Part shown: in pieces, positions 5,397 through 12,121 of the stretch | Position numbering within the stretch: the first letter of the stretch is position 1 | How the letters are laid out: each line of letters starts with the position of its first letter | DNA from: a virus | Length of the DNA stretch: 35,617 bases | Virus record (IMG/VR): IMGVR_UViG_3300042923_000422 | Location: 1 to 35,617 of that record | Reading direction: 5' to 3' (one strand) | Position numbers and translations under genes: made by a program | Notes under the pieces: model-generated | What the model was told of the DNA's origin: nothing | Database searches by the model: none | What the model saw: the letters and a program-made list of their open reading frames with translations, nothing else

Positions 5397-5419
5397 AACA
5401 CACAAACGGGGAGAGCGTC

Positions 5420-5677
5420 ATGAGTGAAACCATCAGCGCCGACTACTGCGACGACCTCGGTGGCGTCGTCATCTGCGGCACCCACATGGAGGAAGCCCAC
5501 CGGACGTCAGAGGGGGAACGCTGGTGCTTCACGTGCCGGAAGCGTCACGAGTTCTGGTGGGTCGTCATGGCGCCGGTCGGGATCAGCTACTACGGCCCGA
5601 GCGCACACATGGAAGGTGTGCGGCGTGACTGCACCGACCTGTTCCCGGGGTGGTACCGGCAGGCGGTCGACGAATGA
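5420..5677 (+). CDS. 85-residue protein with a Cys/His cluster
   Basis: ATG 5420 is preceded by GGGGAG. The product contains VICGTHMEEAH and CFTCRKRHEFWW, giving C-x2-C and His residues that could bind zinc, then an aromatic-rich second half ending GWYRQAVDE. It is soluble, with no catalytic signature. Its stop overlaps the next start (ATGA), beginning a new set of coupled early genes after the structured non-coding region. Confidence 0.65.
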   Translation: MSETISADYCDDLGGVVICGTHMEEAHRTSEGERWCFTCRKRHEFWWVVMAPVGISYYGPSAHMEGVRRDCTDLFPGWYRQAVDE

Positions 5678-5835
5678 AACGCGACGACCTGGCGTGGGTT
5701 GACGACAAGCCCGGATGGATTCGCCGTGAACGCAACCACACCCTCCACGACGCCATCCTCTACGGGCTCATAACAGCCCTCACCCTCCACGCCATCTTCC
5801 TTGTGGCGTTCTCACCAAACCGGAGAAACCGATGA
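5674..5835 (+). CDS. 53-residue single-span membrane protein
   Basis: ATG 5674 overlaps the previous TGA. A charged N-terminal half (RDDLAWVDDKPGWIRRERN) precedes one hydrophobic segment at about residues 28-47 (AILYGLITALTLHAIFLVAF) and a basic tail. By the positive-inside rule both ends are basic, so topology is unclear. Function unknown. Confidence 0.6.
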   Translation: MKRDDLAWVDDKPGWIRRERNHTLHDAILYGLITALTLHAIFLVAFSPNRRNR

Positions 5836-5978
5836 CATTCCGCGAGCACGAACGGCACGGCTGGGAACGCCAGTCAACCGCGCACATCCGAAATGTCGCC
5901 TACCTCACCACGCATTGGCTGATGAAGTGCCCGTGCGGTTGGTACGGGTGGGCGCCTCGCGAGGGGTACGAGCGATGA
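5832..5978 (+). CDS. 48-residue protein with a CPCGW zinc-type motif
   Basis: ATG 5832 overlaps the previous stop (ATGA). The product carries His residues in TTHWLM followed by KCPCGWYGWAP, a compact half-zinc-finger look shared with many tiny actinophage proteins. It ends in an ATGA junction with the next gene. Function unknown. Confidence 0.6.
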   Translation: MTFREHERHGWERQSTAHIRNVAYLTTHWLMKCPCGWYGWAPREGYER

Positions 5979-6193
5979 ATGCTGTTGAGGCTGATGACGC
6001 ACTCACCGAAGCCGTGGGATACCGGAACGAAGCAGCCCTAATGCTGGAACGTGCAAGGAACGCCGCGCATGTTGCCGCACAGAACCTTGGGTTCGCGGAA
6101 CGTCATTACGCGGCGATGGAAGCGATGGTTGCGCAGCGGGAACGGGTGCTACGGGAACTGACCATCGCAGACGACGGCGGGTACCAACCGTGA
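5975..6193 (+). CDS. 72-residue alpha-helical protein
   Basis: ATG 5975 overlaps the previous TGA. Residues 5-63 are strongly helical and amphipathic (EAVGYRNEAALMLERARNAA, then AQRERVLREL), consistent with a coiled coil or helical bundle. No enzymatic or DNA-binding motif is visible. It is followed by a GTGA coupled start. Confidence 0.6.
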   Translation: MNAVEADDALTEAVGYRNEAALMLERARNAAHVAAQNLGFAERHYAAMEAMVAQRERVLRELTIADDGGYQP

Positions 6194-6270
6194 ACGACGC
6201 TCCAACCGAAAGCACCTCGGAGTTGGACTTACAGTCCGACGCTCCAACTGCAAGTGGAGGGTCGTCGTGA
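6190..6270 (+). CDS. 26-residue micro-ORF with internal repeat
   Basis: GTG 6190 overlaps the previous stop and TGA 6268-6270 overlaps the next start, so the frame is bounded by coupled junctions. The peptide is Ser/Thr/Asp-rich and repeats the tripeptide-coding unit GACGCTCCAAC (residues DAPT at positions 3-6 and 17-20). It may be a translational linker gene or a spacer. Confidence 0.4.
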   Translation: MNDAPTESTSELDLQSDAPTASGGSS

Positions 6271-6428
6271 ACCGTCCCACTGAGCAAGCGCTGATTATCA
6301 CCGTCACAGGCCGCGGGCTCCTGGCGTCCTGCTCATGCGGTGACGAACTGGGCGAGTCGGTTTCGTGGGATTCGAGCGTCGCGCGGCATGCCGAACACGT
6401 CGACCAGAACCACGGGGACGAGTCGTGA
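6267..6428 (+). CDS. 53-residue protein with CSCG motif
   Basis: GTG 6267 overlaps the previous TGA. The product reads MNRPTEQALIITVTGRGLLA then SCSCGDELGES and a His-containing C-terminus (ARHAEHVDQNH), consistent with a small zinc-binding fold (C-x-C...H-x2-H). Its first 16 nt, with 4 upstream, are repeated exactly at the start of the next gene, pointing to a local duplication. Confidence 0.6.
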   Translation: MNRPTEQALIITVTGRGLLASCSCGDELGESVSWDSSVARHAEHVDQNHGDES

Positions 6429-6571
6429 ACCGTCCCACTGATCTTGGCCCTATGGGTGAAGCCGCCCCCGTGAAGGGTGCCCGCCGACACCGCCCGAATG
6501 TCCTTGTGGTCGTCGGTTGGCTGTTCGCCGCCGCCGTCATCATCCGAATCATCGTGGAGGTAACCCTGTGA
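6425..6571 (+). CDS. 48-residue single-span membrane protein
   Basis: GTG 6425 overlaps the previous TGA. It begins MNRPT like its neighbour, has a basic stretch KGARRHR and then one hydrophobic segment, residues 26-46 (VLVVVGWLFAAAVIIRIIVE), suggesting N-in topology. Upstream ATG-initiated extensions lack a ribosome binding site. Function unknown. Confidence 0.6.
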   Translation: MNRPTDLGPMGEAAPVKGARRHRPNVLVVVGWLFAAAVIIRIIVEVTL

Positions 6572-7146
6572 ACGAATACACCGCAAGCAACGGCATCCCG
6601 GTCACGGTCTACACGCCAGTGGGCGCAGCGCTACCTGTCCTGGAGGTACAGAACCCCAACCACACCTATCCGGCGACGGTTGCGGTCGGCGAGTTCATCG
6701 ACGCCCTGCGTGAGTTCTTCCGTGCTGAGGAAGACGAACGCCTCGGACGGTGGCGCTGGAACGAGAACCCCGACTACGTCGTTTACCCCACGATCGAGCC
6801 CGCGCACGAGGTGGCGTTCGGGCAGGACTTGTCGGTGATGATCCTCCACGAGCCGTCTGGTGTCCTCAAGGGGTACTGCCGGGCTGAAGACCAGGGGGGG
6901 AGCAGCCGAGAGTATCAGGGTGCGGCGCGCGCCTACTTCGATGCGCAGCCGAAGTCCGCTTGGCACAGCGCCGAGCCGGGGGAGGCATGGGTCGTAACGC
7001 GCGGCGTAGACACTTACGTCCTACTCGTCGAGGACTTCTCTGCCGAAGGACGCTGCTTCGCTGACGCCAGCGAGTCCGTCACCATCCCGATCCTCGATCC
7101 GGAAATCACGTTGGCTCGCCGCATCTACCCCGAGGGGGACTCATGA
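6568..7146 (+). CDS. 192-residue protein of unknown function
   Basis: GTG 6568 overlaps the previous stop and has GGAGG at 6556-6560. The acidic soluble protein contains a helical stretch VGEFIDALREFFRAEEDERL and beta-rich segments (VSVMILH-like, AWVVTRGVDTYVLLVED). It lies directly upstream of the RecE-like nuclease with an ATGA overlap, so a role in recombination or a nuclease-associated function is possible, but no family is recognised. Confidence 0.7.
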   Translation: MNEYTASNGIPVTVYTPVGAALPVLEVQNPNHTYPATVAVGEFIDALREFFRAEEDERLGRWRWNENPDYVVYPTIEPAHEVAFGQDLSVMILHEPSGVLKGYCRAEDQGGSSREYQGAARAYFDAQPKSAWHSAEPGEAWVVTRGVDTYVLLVEDFSAEGRCFADASESVTIPILDPEITLARRIYPEGDS

Positions 7147-7994
7147 CCGTCATCTACGATCTTCCAGACGCCTCCTACCACACGCGCCCCGAGCTCTCGA
7201 GCACCGGGGCGCGACTTCTTCTCCCCGAGTTCGGTGGGTCGCCGGCGAAGTTCAAGTACCGGCAGGGACGCGAATACCACTCGGCTGCGTTCGACGTCGG
7301 CAAGGCAGTGCACGCTGCGGTTCTCGGGGTTGGTGCGCAGGCGGTCGCATACCCGGATGATGTGCTCGCGTCGAACGGCGCCGCATCCACGAAAGCCGCG
7401 AAGGACTGGGCTGACAGTGTGCGGTTCGAGGGGAAGATCCCGATGAAAGCCGCCGACCTGCGACCCATCACCGGCATGTCCGAAGCCGTGTTGAAACATC
7501 CGACCGCACGTGCACTGTTCGAGCTTCCCGGTCACAGGGAGGTGTCCGTGTTCAGTGAGGTTGACGGGGTGAAGGTTCGGGCACGGTTCGACGCGCTCAC
7601 GGATGAGACCCCGCAGGGTGTGTTCGGCATCGACCTGAAAACATCCTCCGACTCCGCCGACGGCGACACGTTCACGAAGACGGTTGTGAAGTACGGGTAC
7701 CACGTGCAGCAGGAGTTCTACAAGGACGCCTACCGCCCCCACGGGGAGATCGAATTCGTGTTCGTCGTCGTCGAGACCACGGCTCCATACCTCGTCGCCG
7801 TCCACCGCCTCGGGGTCATGTACGAGGAGATGGGCCGCACCCTCGCCGACGTCGCCAGGAAGACGTACGCGGCCTGTGAAGCGGCCAACACGTGGCCCGG
7901 ACACCCCGAAGACGTGCAAACCCTCGAACCGCCCGTGTGGGCGGCAATGGCACACGAAGAACGCTACGCACTCAGCTCAGAAATCAGGATCTGA
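7143..7994 (+). CDS. RecE/exonuclease VIII-like PD-(D/E)XK nuclease
   Basis: This 283-residue protein belongs by pattern to the YqaJ/RecE-type PD-(D/E)XK exonucleases that resect double-stranded DNA ends for phage recombination. Visible motifs are the G-x3-H of VGKAVHAAV (H57), E139 of the FSEVDG strand, D150 (RARFDALTD), the D164-L-K166 catalytic pair in GIDLKTSS, and the Q-x3-Y motif QQEFYKDAY (Q190, Y193-196). Length matches the catalytic domain of RecE-like enzymes without long extensions. It starts in an ATGA overlap and is followed by two genes that may form its recombination module. Confidence 0.85.
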   Translation: MTVIYDLPDASYHTRPELSSTGARLLLPEFGGSPAKFKYRQGREYHSAAFDVGKAVHAAVLGVGAQAVAYPDDVLASNGAASTKAAKDWADSVRFEGKIPMKAADLRPITGMSEAVLKHPTARALFELPGHREVSVFSEVDGVKVRARFDALTDETPQGVFGIDLKTSSDSADGDTFTKTVVKYGYHVQQEFYKDAYRPHGEIEFVFVVVETTAPYLVAVHRLGVMYEEMGRTLADVARKTYAACEAANTWPGHPEDVQTLEPPVWAAMAHEERYALSSEIRI

Positions 7995-7995
7995 C

Positions 7996-8301
7996 ATGAC
8001 CGAACGAATCGACCACGCCGCCGAGGCGCTGCGGAACATCAACGGACTGCACGACTACCAGTCCGAGGAAGGCATGAGCGACGCATCCATGCTGACCGTC
8101 GCGATCGAGGCCCAGGCCCACGCGACCCTCGCCCTCGTCGAACAACAGCGCATCGCGAACCGAATCGCGCTTGCAGTGGCAATCCGCGAAGACACCGTTC
8201 TTGGCGGGAGCGCAACGGATCTGTCGGACTGGTTGCACGAGGGCAACGGAGTCGTCGGGTACTTCTCGGCGGCTGAGCAGGAAGACCTAGGGGTCTCTTG
8301 A
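7996..8301 (+). CDS. 101-residue helical protein between recombination genes
   Basis: ATG 7996 lies one base after the nuclease stop. The product is almost all helical (DHAAEALRNINGL, TVAIEAQAHATLALVEQQRI) with an acidic C-terminus. Small helical proteins of this sort occur widely in Microbacterium-type phages next to replication genes; no activity is known to me. Position suggests co-expression with the nuclease. Confidence 0.65.
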   Translation: MTERIDHAAEALRNINGLHDYQSEEGMSDASMLTVAIEAQAHATLALVEQQRIANRIALAVAIREDTVLGGSATDLSDWLHEGNGVVGYFSAAEQEDLGVS

Positions 8302-8855
8302 TGGACATCACTCGGACGGTTGAGCCGAAGTCGGATCAACTCAACTACGACGACGTCGCCTCGACGCCACTGACGATCACCGTCACTGAGGTGAAGGCTG
8401 GCGGACCGGAACAGCCCGTCGAACTGCACAACGCTGAATACCCCGGACGACCGTACAAGCCCGGCAAGTCCATGCGACGCGTACTCATCGCCGCGTGGGG
8501 CACAGAGGCGTCCGCGTACGTTGGCCGGCGCATCACCCTCTACGGCGACCCGACCATCCGGTTCGGGAAGGACGCTGTCGGGGGCATCCGCATCCGGGCG
8601 CTGTCCCACCTCACCGAACCCTTGACGGTCGCCCTCACCGTGACACGTGGCAAGCGTGCACCGTTCACCGTGCAACCACTCGCGGATGCCGTCGATCCGG
8701 TTCAGTCCGCGCTGGATGACATCGAGAAGGCCACGTCGATCCCTGCTCTCAAGGCGGCATGGGATCTCGCCGGCACACGCGGCATCCAGAACCACCCCGA
8801 CGTCGTCGCCGCCAAGGAACGACGCAAGACCGAGCTCGCGAAGGAGGAGTCGTGA
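8301..8855 (+). CDS. 184-residue protein, candidate partner of the RecE-like nuclease
   Basis: ATG 8301 overlaps the previous stop (TGATG). Residues 1-120 are beta-rich and resemble an OB-like or annealing-protein accessory fold (STPLTITVTEVKAGG, VGRRITLYGDPTIRFG). Residues 125-184 form charged helices (DPVQSALDDIEKATSIPALK ... KERRKTELAKEES), like the tail of some RecT-type proteins. It stands where a single-strand annealing protein normally follows RecE, yet I see no RecT, Erf or Redbeta signature. Function is therefore inferred from position only. Confidence 0.65.
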   Translation: MDITRTVEPKSDQLNYDDVASTPLTITVTEVKAGGPEQPVELHNAEYPGRPYKPGKSMRRVLIAAWGTEASAYVGRRITLYGDPTIRFGKDAVGGIRIRALSHLTEPLTVALTVTRGKRAPFTVQPLADAVDPVQSALDDIEKATSIPALKAAWDLAGTRGIQNHPDVVAAKERRKTELAKEES

Positions 8856-9049
8856 TGTCCAAGCCGTCCAAGCCGAAGAAGTACCCCTACGTCTTCCACT
8901 CCCCCTACAGGGACCACCACATGTGGGCTGTCGTGTACAAGCCGGGACAAGTTGACTGGCTCCCCACATGGCGTGAAGCGTTCGACAAGGCGTTCACCTG
9001 GGCGCGGGTCTCACACGTGGCAACAACGGTCATGCGGGATCTGCCATGA
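8855..9049 (+). CDS. 64-residue basic/aromatic protein
   Basis: ATG 8855 overlaps the previous TGA and has AAGGAGGAG at 8841-8849. The protein opens with a Lys/Pro-rich stretch (SKPSKPKKYPY) and is rich in Trp, Tyr and His. It may bind nucleic acid, but no motif confirms this. An ATGA junction leads to the next gene. Confidence 0.6.
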   Translation: MSKPSKPKKYPYVFHSPYRDHHMWAVVYKPGQVDWLPTWREAFDKAFTWARVSHVATTVMRDLP

Positions 9050-9213
9050 GTTACCCGCGCACGGACTACATCGACGCTCAACCCGCCGAGTTCCAGGTCA
9101 GGTACTACCGCGGTATCAACCAGAGCCTCACCCGTGCTCTCACCGTGGCGACTGCGCGCTGGTTGAAGGCTGCGGCGCGTGTGAAGGAACTCGAAGCCGA
9201 GGGGGAATCGTGA
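9046..9213 (+). CDS. 55-residue basic helical protein
   Basis: ATG 9046 overlaps the previous TGA. The second half is a basic amphipathic helix (TVATARWLKAAARVKELEAE). Bounded by coupled starts at both ends. Function unknown. Confidence 0.6.
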   Translation: MSYPRTDYIDAQPAEFQVRYYRGINQSLTRALTVATARWLKAAARVKELEAEGES

Positions 9214-9482
9214 GTGTTCTCGACACGCCCCGGGTAGACACGATCATCCTCGACGAAACAATCCTCGACGACGACCCGTCCTGTCAGGCCGCTTACGGGT
9301 GCGACAAGACCGCCGAATGGTCATGCGTCATGCGGTGCTGCGGTGACAGCGCGTGCCTCTGCGCCGGGTGTCTCGCCAAGGCCCGCAAGGTCGCTGACGG
9401 TCACTACATCACGTGCTCATCCTGCGGTCATTGCTTCGGTTTTGCCCGGTTCGAGACCATCGTCAGGACTGTGCCGCTGTGA
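9210..9482 (+). CDS. 90-residue cysteine-rich zinc-binding protein
   Basis: GTG 9210 overlaps the previous stop. Eleven or so cysteines occur in pairs: CQAAYGCDK, CVMRCCGDSACLCAGC, and YITCSSCGHC. The spacing suggests a treble-clef or RING-like double zinc site. Such proteins are common in actinophage early operons, but their targets are unknown. It overlaps the following HNH gene by 4 nt. Confidence 0.7.
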   Translation: MSVLDTPRVDTIILDETILDDDPSCQAAYGCDKTAEWSCVMRCCGDSACLCAGCLAKARKVADGHYITCSSCGHCFGFARFETIVRTVPL

Positions 9483-9922
9483 CCACCACGCGAACGATTA
9501 CGCGGGCGTCGGATGTTCCATCTGGCGAGCCGTATCGATACCTCAACCATCGGGGCTACGTGAGGCTGCGGTGGCTAGTCGGTCGTACTGAGTACGTCGA
9601 GGTCTACGAGCACCGCATGAACGCAGGGTTCCCGCCCTCGCATCTGCACGTGCACCACGTCAACGGCGTGAAGACCGACAACCGTCCCGAGAATCTGATG
9701 GTCCTGACGAGCTCGGAACACCAGAAGTTGCACGGTGCCGATCCTAAGTGGATGGCTCGAGCGCTCGCCAACAGGAGTCCGCGCCAGCCTCTCTCCGAGT
9801 ACCCGCGGTGTAGCCGTGAGGGCTGCACTGGTCCTGCCCGCTGCATTGACCGGACCGTGTGTCTCAAGCATTACAAGGCACTCGTCCGTAGCGGTGAGGT
9901 AAAGCCCCGGAGGCGATCGTGA
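9479..9922 (+). CDS. HNH endonuclease with C-terminal zinc motif
   Basis: This 147-residue protein starts at GTG 9479, in a GTGA overlap. The HNH core is at residues 58-92: HVHHVNGVKTDNRPENLM, then LTSSEHQKLH, with paired His, the central Asn and the final His. It is preceded by NHRGYVRLRWLVG strands typical of the HNH_3 family. Residues 112-140 add a Cys cluster (PRCSREGCTGPARC ... CLKHYKAL) that likely binds zinc or DNA. It may be a mobile endonuclease or a resident DNA-processing enzyme. Confidence 0.85.
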   Translation: MTTTRTITRASDVPSGEPYRYLNHRGYVRLRWLVGRTEYVEVYEHRMNAGFPPSHLHVHHVNGVKTDNRPENLMVLTSSEHQKLHGADPKWMARALANRSPRQPLSEYPRCSREGCTGPARCIDRTVCLKHYKALVRSGEVKPRRRS

Positions 9923-10215
9923 GGTGGCCGGCGAAGGTTGTGGCCGCGGTCCACGAGCGAAGCGGCGGAGTGTGCGAGGGGTGCGGTCAGCGCCCTGCGA
10001 CAAACATCCACCATCGCAAGTACGCCAGCCGTGGCGGCAAGAGCGAGATCGTCAACGCGCTGCACCTATGCGGCATGGGGAACGTTCTCGGTGCCGGATG
10101 CCACGGTATCGCGCACTCCACTGAAGGGCACGAGATGGGTTGGTCAATTCACTCGTGGGAAGACGCCGAGACGGAACCGGTTCTGTACCGCGGCGTGATG
10201 CGCCGACTCGACTAG
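9919..10215 (+). CDS. Second HNH endonuclease, short form
   Basis: This 98-residue protein starts at GTG 9919 in a GTGA overlap with the previous HNH gene. It has a zinc knuckle CEGCGQRP, the His pair IHHRKYASRGG, N46 in EIVNALHLCG and a final CHGIAHS, the C-x2-C ... HH ... N ... C/H order of compact McrA-like HNH enzymes. Two unrelated HNH genes directly overlapping is unusual and suggests that they function in the operon, since mobile homing genes usually sit alone. Confidence 0.85.
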   Translation: MRWPAKVVAAVHERSGGVCEGCGQRPATNIHHRKYASRGGKSEIVNALHLCGMGNVLGAGCHGIAHSTEGHEMGWSIHSWEDAETEPVLYRGVMRRLD

Positions 10216-10225
10216 GAGGCCAGTT

Positions 10226-10453
10226 ATGTCGTCAGAGTCATATCCGGGCCGTGAAGACCCGTGGGTTATGAACCTCATCACGATGGCATCTGGTCCCGCA
10301 GCACCCGCCCGTGACGCCGCCATCCGTGCCCTGTGGATCAACCACGGGTGGACGGTCGACGACATCAACGAGGTGTGTTCTGTGGGGCTCGACATCATCC
10401 GGTGGGCACTCAACCACCACCCAATCAGCAGACCCCCGGAAGGAAGTGGGTAG
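10226..10453 (+). CDS. 75-residue protein before the replication initiator
   Basis: ATG 10226 has AGGAGG at 10215-10220. The product has a helical middle (APARDAAIRALWINHGW) and TVDDINEVCSVGLDIIRWAL, which might form a small HTH-like unit. Its TAG overlaps the GTG of the replication initiator by one base. Context suggests a replication-associated role. Confidence 0.65.
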   Translation: MSSESYPGREDPWVMNLITMASGPAAPARDAAIRALWINHGWTVDDINEVCSVGLDIIRWALNHHPISRPPEGSG

Positions 10454-11259
10454 TGCCACGTATCAGGACGATCAAGCCGGAGTTCTGGGACTCGCCGGGA
10501 ACCGCTCGAGCCAGCCTCCGCGCCCGACTGTTCTTCATCTCCCTCTGGAACTGGGCTGATGACTGGGGTGTCGGTACCGCGAACCCGAAGCAGCTCATCG
10601 GTTTCGCGTTCCCCAACGACGATGACGTTACAGTCGCGGAATTTCCGCACCTCCGCACGGAAGTTGCAGAGTGCTACGGCGTGCAGTGGTACGAGGTCGA
10701 AAACCGGCCTTACTACGCCATCCCGTCATGGGATGACCACCAGAAGAACGAACGCCGAGCCAACAGGCGAAATCCCACCCCTGACCAGGGCATTCCTACT
10801 GACACGGAAATGCACGGAGATTCCGCGCCTACACGCGGAGATTCAGCCCTAGGAACAGGGGAACAGGGGAACAGGGGAACAGGGGAACAGGGGAAGCAGG
10901 TATCCGCACCTGCGGTGCTGGCGAGCGCGTTCGAGGCCGCATGGAGCCACTGGCCGAAGAAGGTAGACCGCAAGCAAGCAGAAGCACGATTCGCCACCGC
11001 CGCCCGACGCATCGACATCGCAGAGCTCGTGAACCACATCATCCGCTTCGGCGACGCATACAGGGACACCACGGAGAAGCAGTTCATCCCCGCGCTCGGG
11101 ACATGGCTGAACCGCGACCGGTGGAACGACGAACTGCCACAGAGCCGCGACACCAAGCAGTCCCGCGCGGATGAGAACGCCGCCGACTACTACCGCTACT
11201 ACGGAGGAAACGATGAACGAGCCGGAAGCGTTCCAGCTCTTGACCCTGGCGTCGGCTAG
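10453..11259 (+). CDS. Replication initiator / replisome organiser
   Basis: This 268-residue protein starts at GTG 10453. The opening RIRTIKPEFW is the hallmark of phage replisome-organiser N-terminal winged-helix domains, followed by RARLFFISLWNWADDWG and HLRTEV segments (residues 1-95). Residues 105-150 are a low-complexity Thr/Gly/Gln linker encoded by octanucleotide repeats. Residues 152-230 carry a DnaD-like C-terminal region (AFEAAWSHWPKKVDRKQAEA, then IPALGTWLNRDRWNDE). Such proteins bind the origin and recruit a helicase loader. The helicase-loader-like gene overlaps its 3' end by 47 nt, which fits. Confidence 0.85.
   Translation: MPRIRTIKPEFWDSPGTARASLRARLFFISLWNWADDWGVGTANPKQLIGFAFPNDDDVTVAEFPHLRTEVAECYGVQWYEVENRPYYAIPSWDDHQKNERRANRRNPTPDQGIPTDTEMHGDSAPTRGDSALGTGEQGNRGTGEQGKQVSAPAVLASAFEAAWSHWPKKVDRKQAEARFATAARRIDIAELVNHIIRFGDAYRDTTEKQFIPALGTWLNRDRWNDELPQSRDTKQSRADENAADYYRYYGGNDERAGSVPALDPGVG
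10822..10891. repeat. Octanucleotide tandem repeat and hairpin inside the initiator gene, candidate origin
   Basis: GGAACAGG is repeated five times head to tail at 10852-10891, then a degenerate sixth copy (GGAAGCAGG). Just upstream TCCGCG (10822-10827) and CGCGGA (10834-10839) form a hairpin. Direct repeats within the linker of an initiator gene are where lambda-type phages place their origin iterons. Because the unit is 8 bp, a copy-number change would shift the reading frame. Confidence 0.6.
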
Positions 11260-11554
11260 GGATGGCCGGAAGGTGTCGCCGTCTGTGGCGAGGGTGTGGG
11301 CTGGGGATCTTGCCCGCGTAGACCTCGACGTTGCTGTTGAGGCGGCGACCCTGCATTACCGGGAGTCGTCGGACTGGTTGATGCCGGTGCATGTGATCCG
11401 TAACGCCCGTCGTGTCCTCGAGGGTCGGGAGCGCACCGCACGGTTGCGCCGGCAACTGGAACCCGAGAAGCGGGAGTTCTCCGACGAGGGGATCAAGGCG
11501 TACTGGGATGAAGTCGAACGCCTGAAGGCACTCAAGGCGGGGAGCGGGTCATGA
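11213..11554 (+). CDS. Helicase loader-like protein (G39P type)
   Basis: ATG 11213, with GGAGG at 11203-11207, lies 47 nt inside the initiator gene in another frame. The 113-residue product matches the pattern of the SPP1 G39P helicase-loader family: a helix ending in VARVWAGDLARVDLDVAVEA, then AATLHYRESSDWLMPVHVIR. The Trp and the (Y)x(5)(F/W)xP motif are its usual anchors. The acidic/basic C-terminus is a long helix. Together with the initiator it would load the host replicative helicase, since no phage helicase is visible. Confidence 0.6.
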   Translation: MNEPEAFQLLTLASARDGRKVSPSVARVWAGDLARVDLDVAVEAATLHYRESSDWLMPVHVIRNARRVLEGRERTARLRRQLEPEKREFSDEGIKAYWDEVERLKALKAGSGS

Positions 11555-11715
11555 CGGACGACCGAATCGAGCGCGCCAAGGATCTCGCGAAGAGGTTCGG
11601 CTACATGCGCGACTCGGGCATTTGCTCACCGACGACGCGTGGGCTGCTGGACGACGCTCAGTGCCTCATTGCCGAGCTGATCGACCCGCTGATGTACCCG
11701 GAGGCGGCGTCGTGA
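11551..11715 (+). CDS. 54-residue hypothetical protein
   Basis: ATG 11551 overlaps the previous stop (ATGA). A helical product (RIERAKDLAKRFGYMRDSG, then LLDDAQCLIAELIDPLMY) with no recognised motif, coupled on both sides. Confidence 0.6.
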   Translation: MTDDRIERAKDLAKRFGYMRDSGICSPTTRGLLDDAQCLIAELIDPLMYPEAAS

Positions 11716-11948
11716 GGCGTTTGTCTGATGCGGTGTTGACGGCCCGCGGCCACCTGCTCGAGAAGTACCAGGGCGTGTGGGTCCGGTTCGATACCCCGGT
11801 GCGGATTGTGGACGCGAGACCACGACGCAACACCCCGAACTATTTGGGGTGGGCGCGTGTCGACGCAGAACCGTTGCCGGGTGGTCGTGTCCCGGTGAGG
11901 TGGATCAACGAAACCAACTTCAACAGGTACTACCGAAAGGTGCAGTGA
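11712..11948 (+). CDS. 78-residue beta-rich hypothetical protein
   Basis: GTG 11712 overlaps the previous TGA. After an N-terminal helix, residues 20-70 alternate short strands (VWVRFDTPVRIVDARP, RVPVRWINETNF), resembling an SH3-like or OB-like small barrel. The next gene begins in TGATG. Function unknown. Confidence 0.6.
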   Translation: MRRLSDAVLTARGHLLEKYQGVWVRFDTPVRIVDARPRRNTPNYLGWARVDAEPLPGGRVPVRWINETNFNRYYRKVQ

Positions 11949-12121
11949 TGCGTCAGCGGGAGATTCGCTACATGCTCGACGGCAACACCGTGGTCGTGCC
12001 CATCGACCCGAAGATGCCCGACGATGACGTGTTCGAGATAGCACGACGCGTCACGGGAGTCATCTACGAGCGCACCGTCACGGACTGGCAGCCGGTCCGC
12101 ATTGTCAAGGCGTCGTCGTGA
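11948..12121 (+). CDS. 57-residue hypothetical protein
   Basis: ATG 11948 overlaps the previous stop by one base. The small protein alternates strands and a helix (REIRYMLDGNTVVVPID, DDDVFEIARRV). No motif recognised. The stop overlaps the next GTG. Confidence 0.6.
   Translation: MRQREIRYMLDGNTVVVPIDPKMPDDDVFEIARRVTGVIYERTVTDWQPVRIVKASS

Larger units (their letters stand above)
4895..5419 (+). other. 525-bp non-coding region with an array of stem-loops
   Basis: No frame here has both a start and a ribosome binding site until ATG 5420. The right half (5217-5396) holds at least five hairpins in a row: CCGACA/TGTCGG at 5217-5232, CTGGG/CCCAG at 5266-5285, GCCGC/GCGGC at 5292-5310, a tRNA-like minihelix at 5311-5353 and an 11-bp stem at 5357-5396. 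None carries a terminator T-run. This could be a structured RNA, a leader controlling the next genes or a replication or packaging signal. Confidence 0.5.

Noticed and set aside
5129-5419. Long upstream extension of the 85-residue protein at 5420
   Set aside because: The extension would cross several strong hairpins and lacks a ribosome binding site at its start, whereas ATG 5420 has GGGGAG at good spacing.
10852-10891. CRISPR array or minisatellite for immune function
   Set aside because: Eight-base units with no spacers, inside a coding sequence; not CRISPR.
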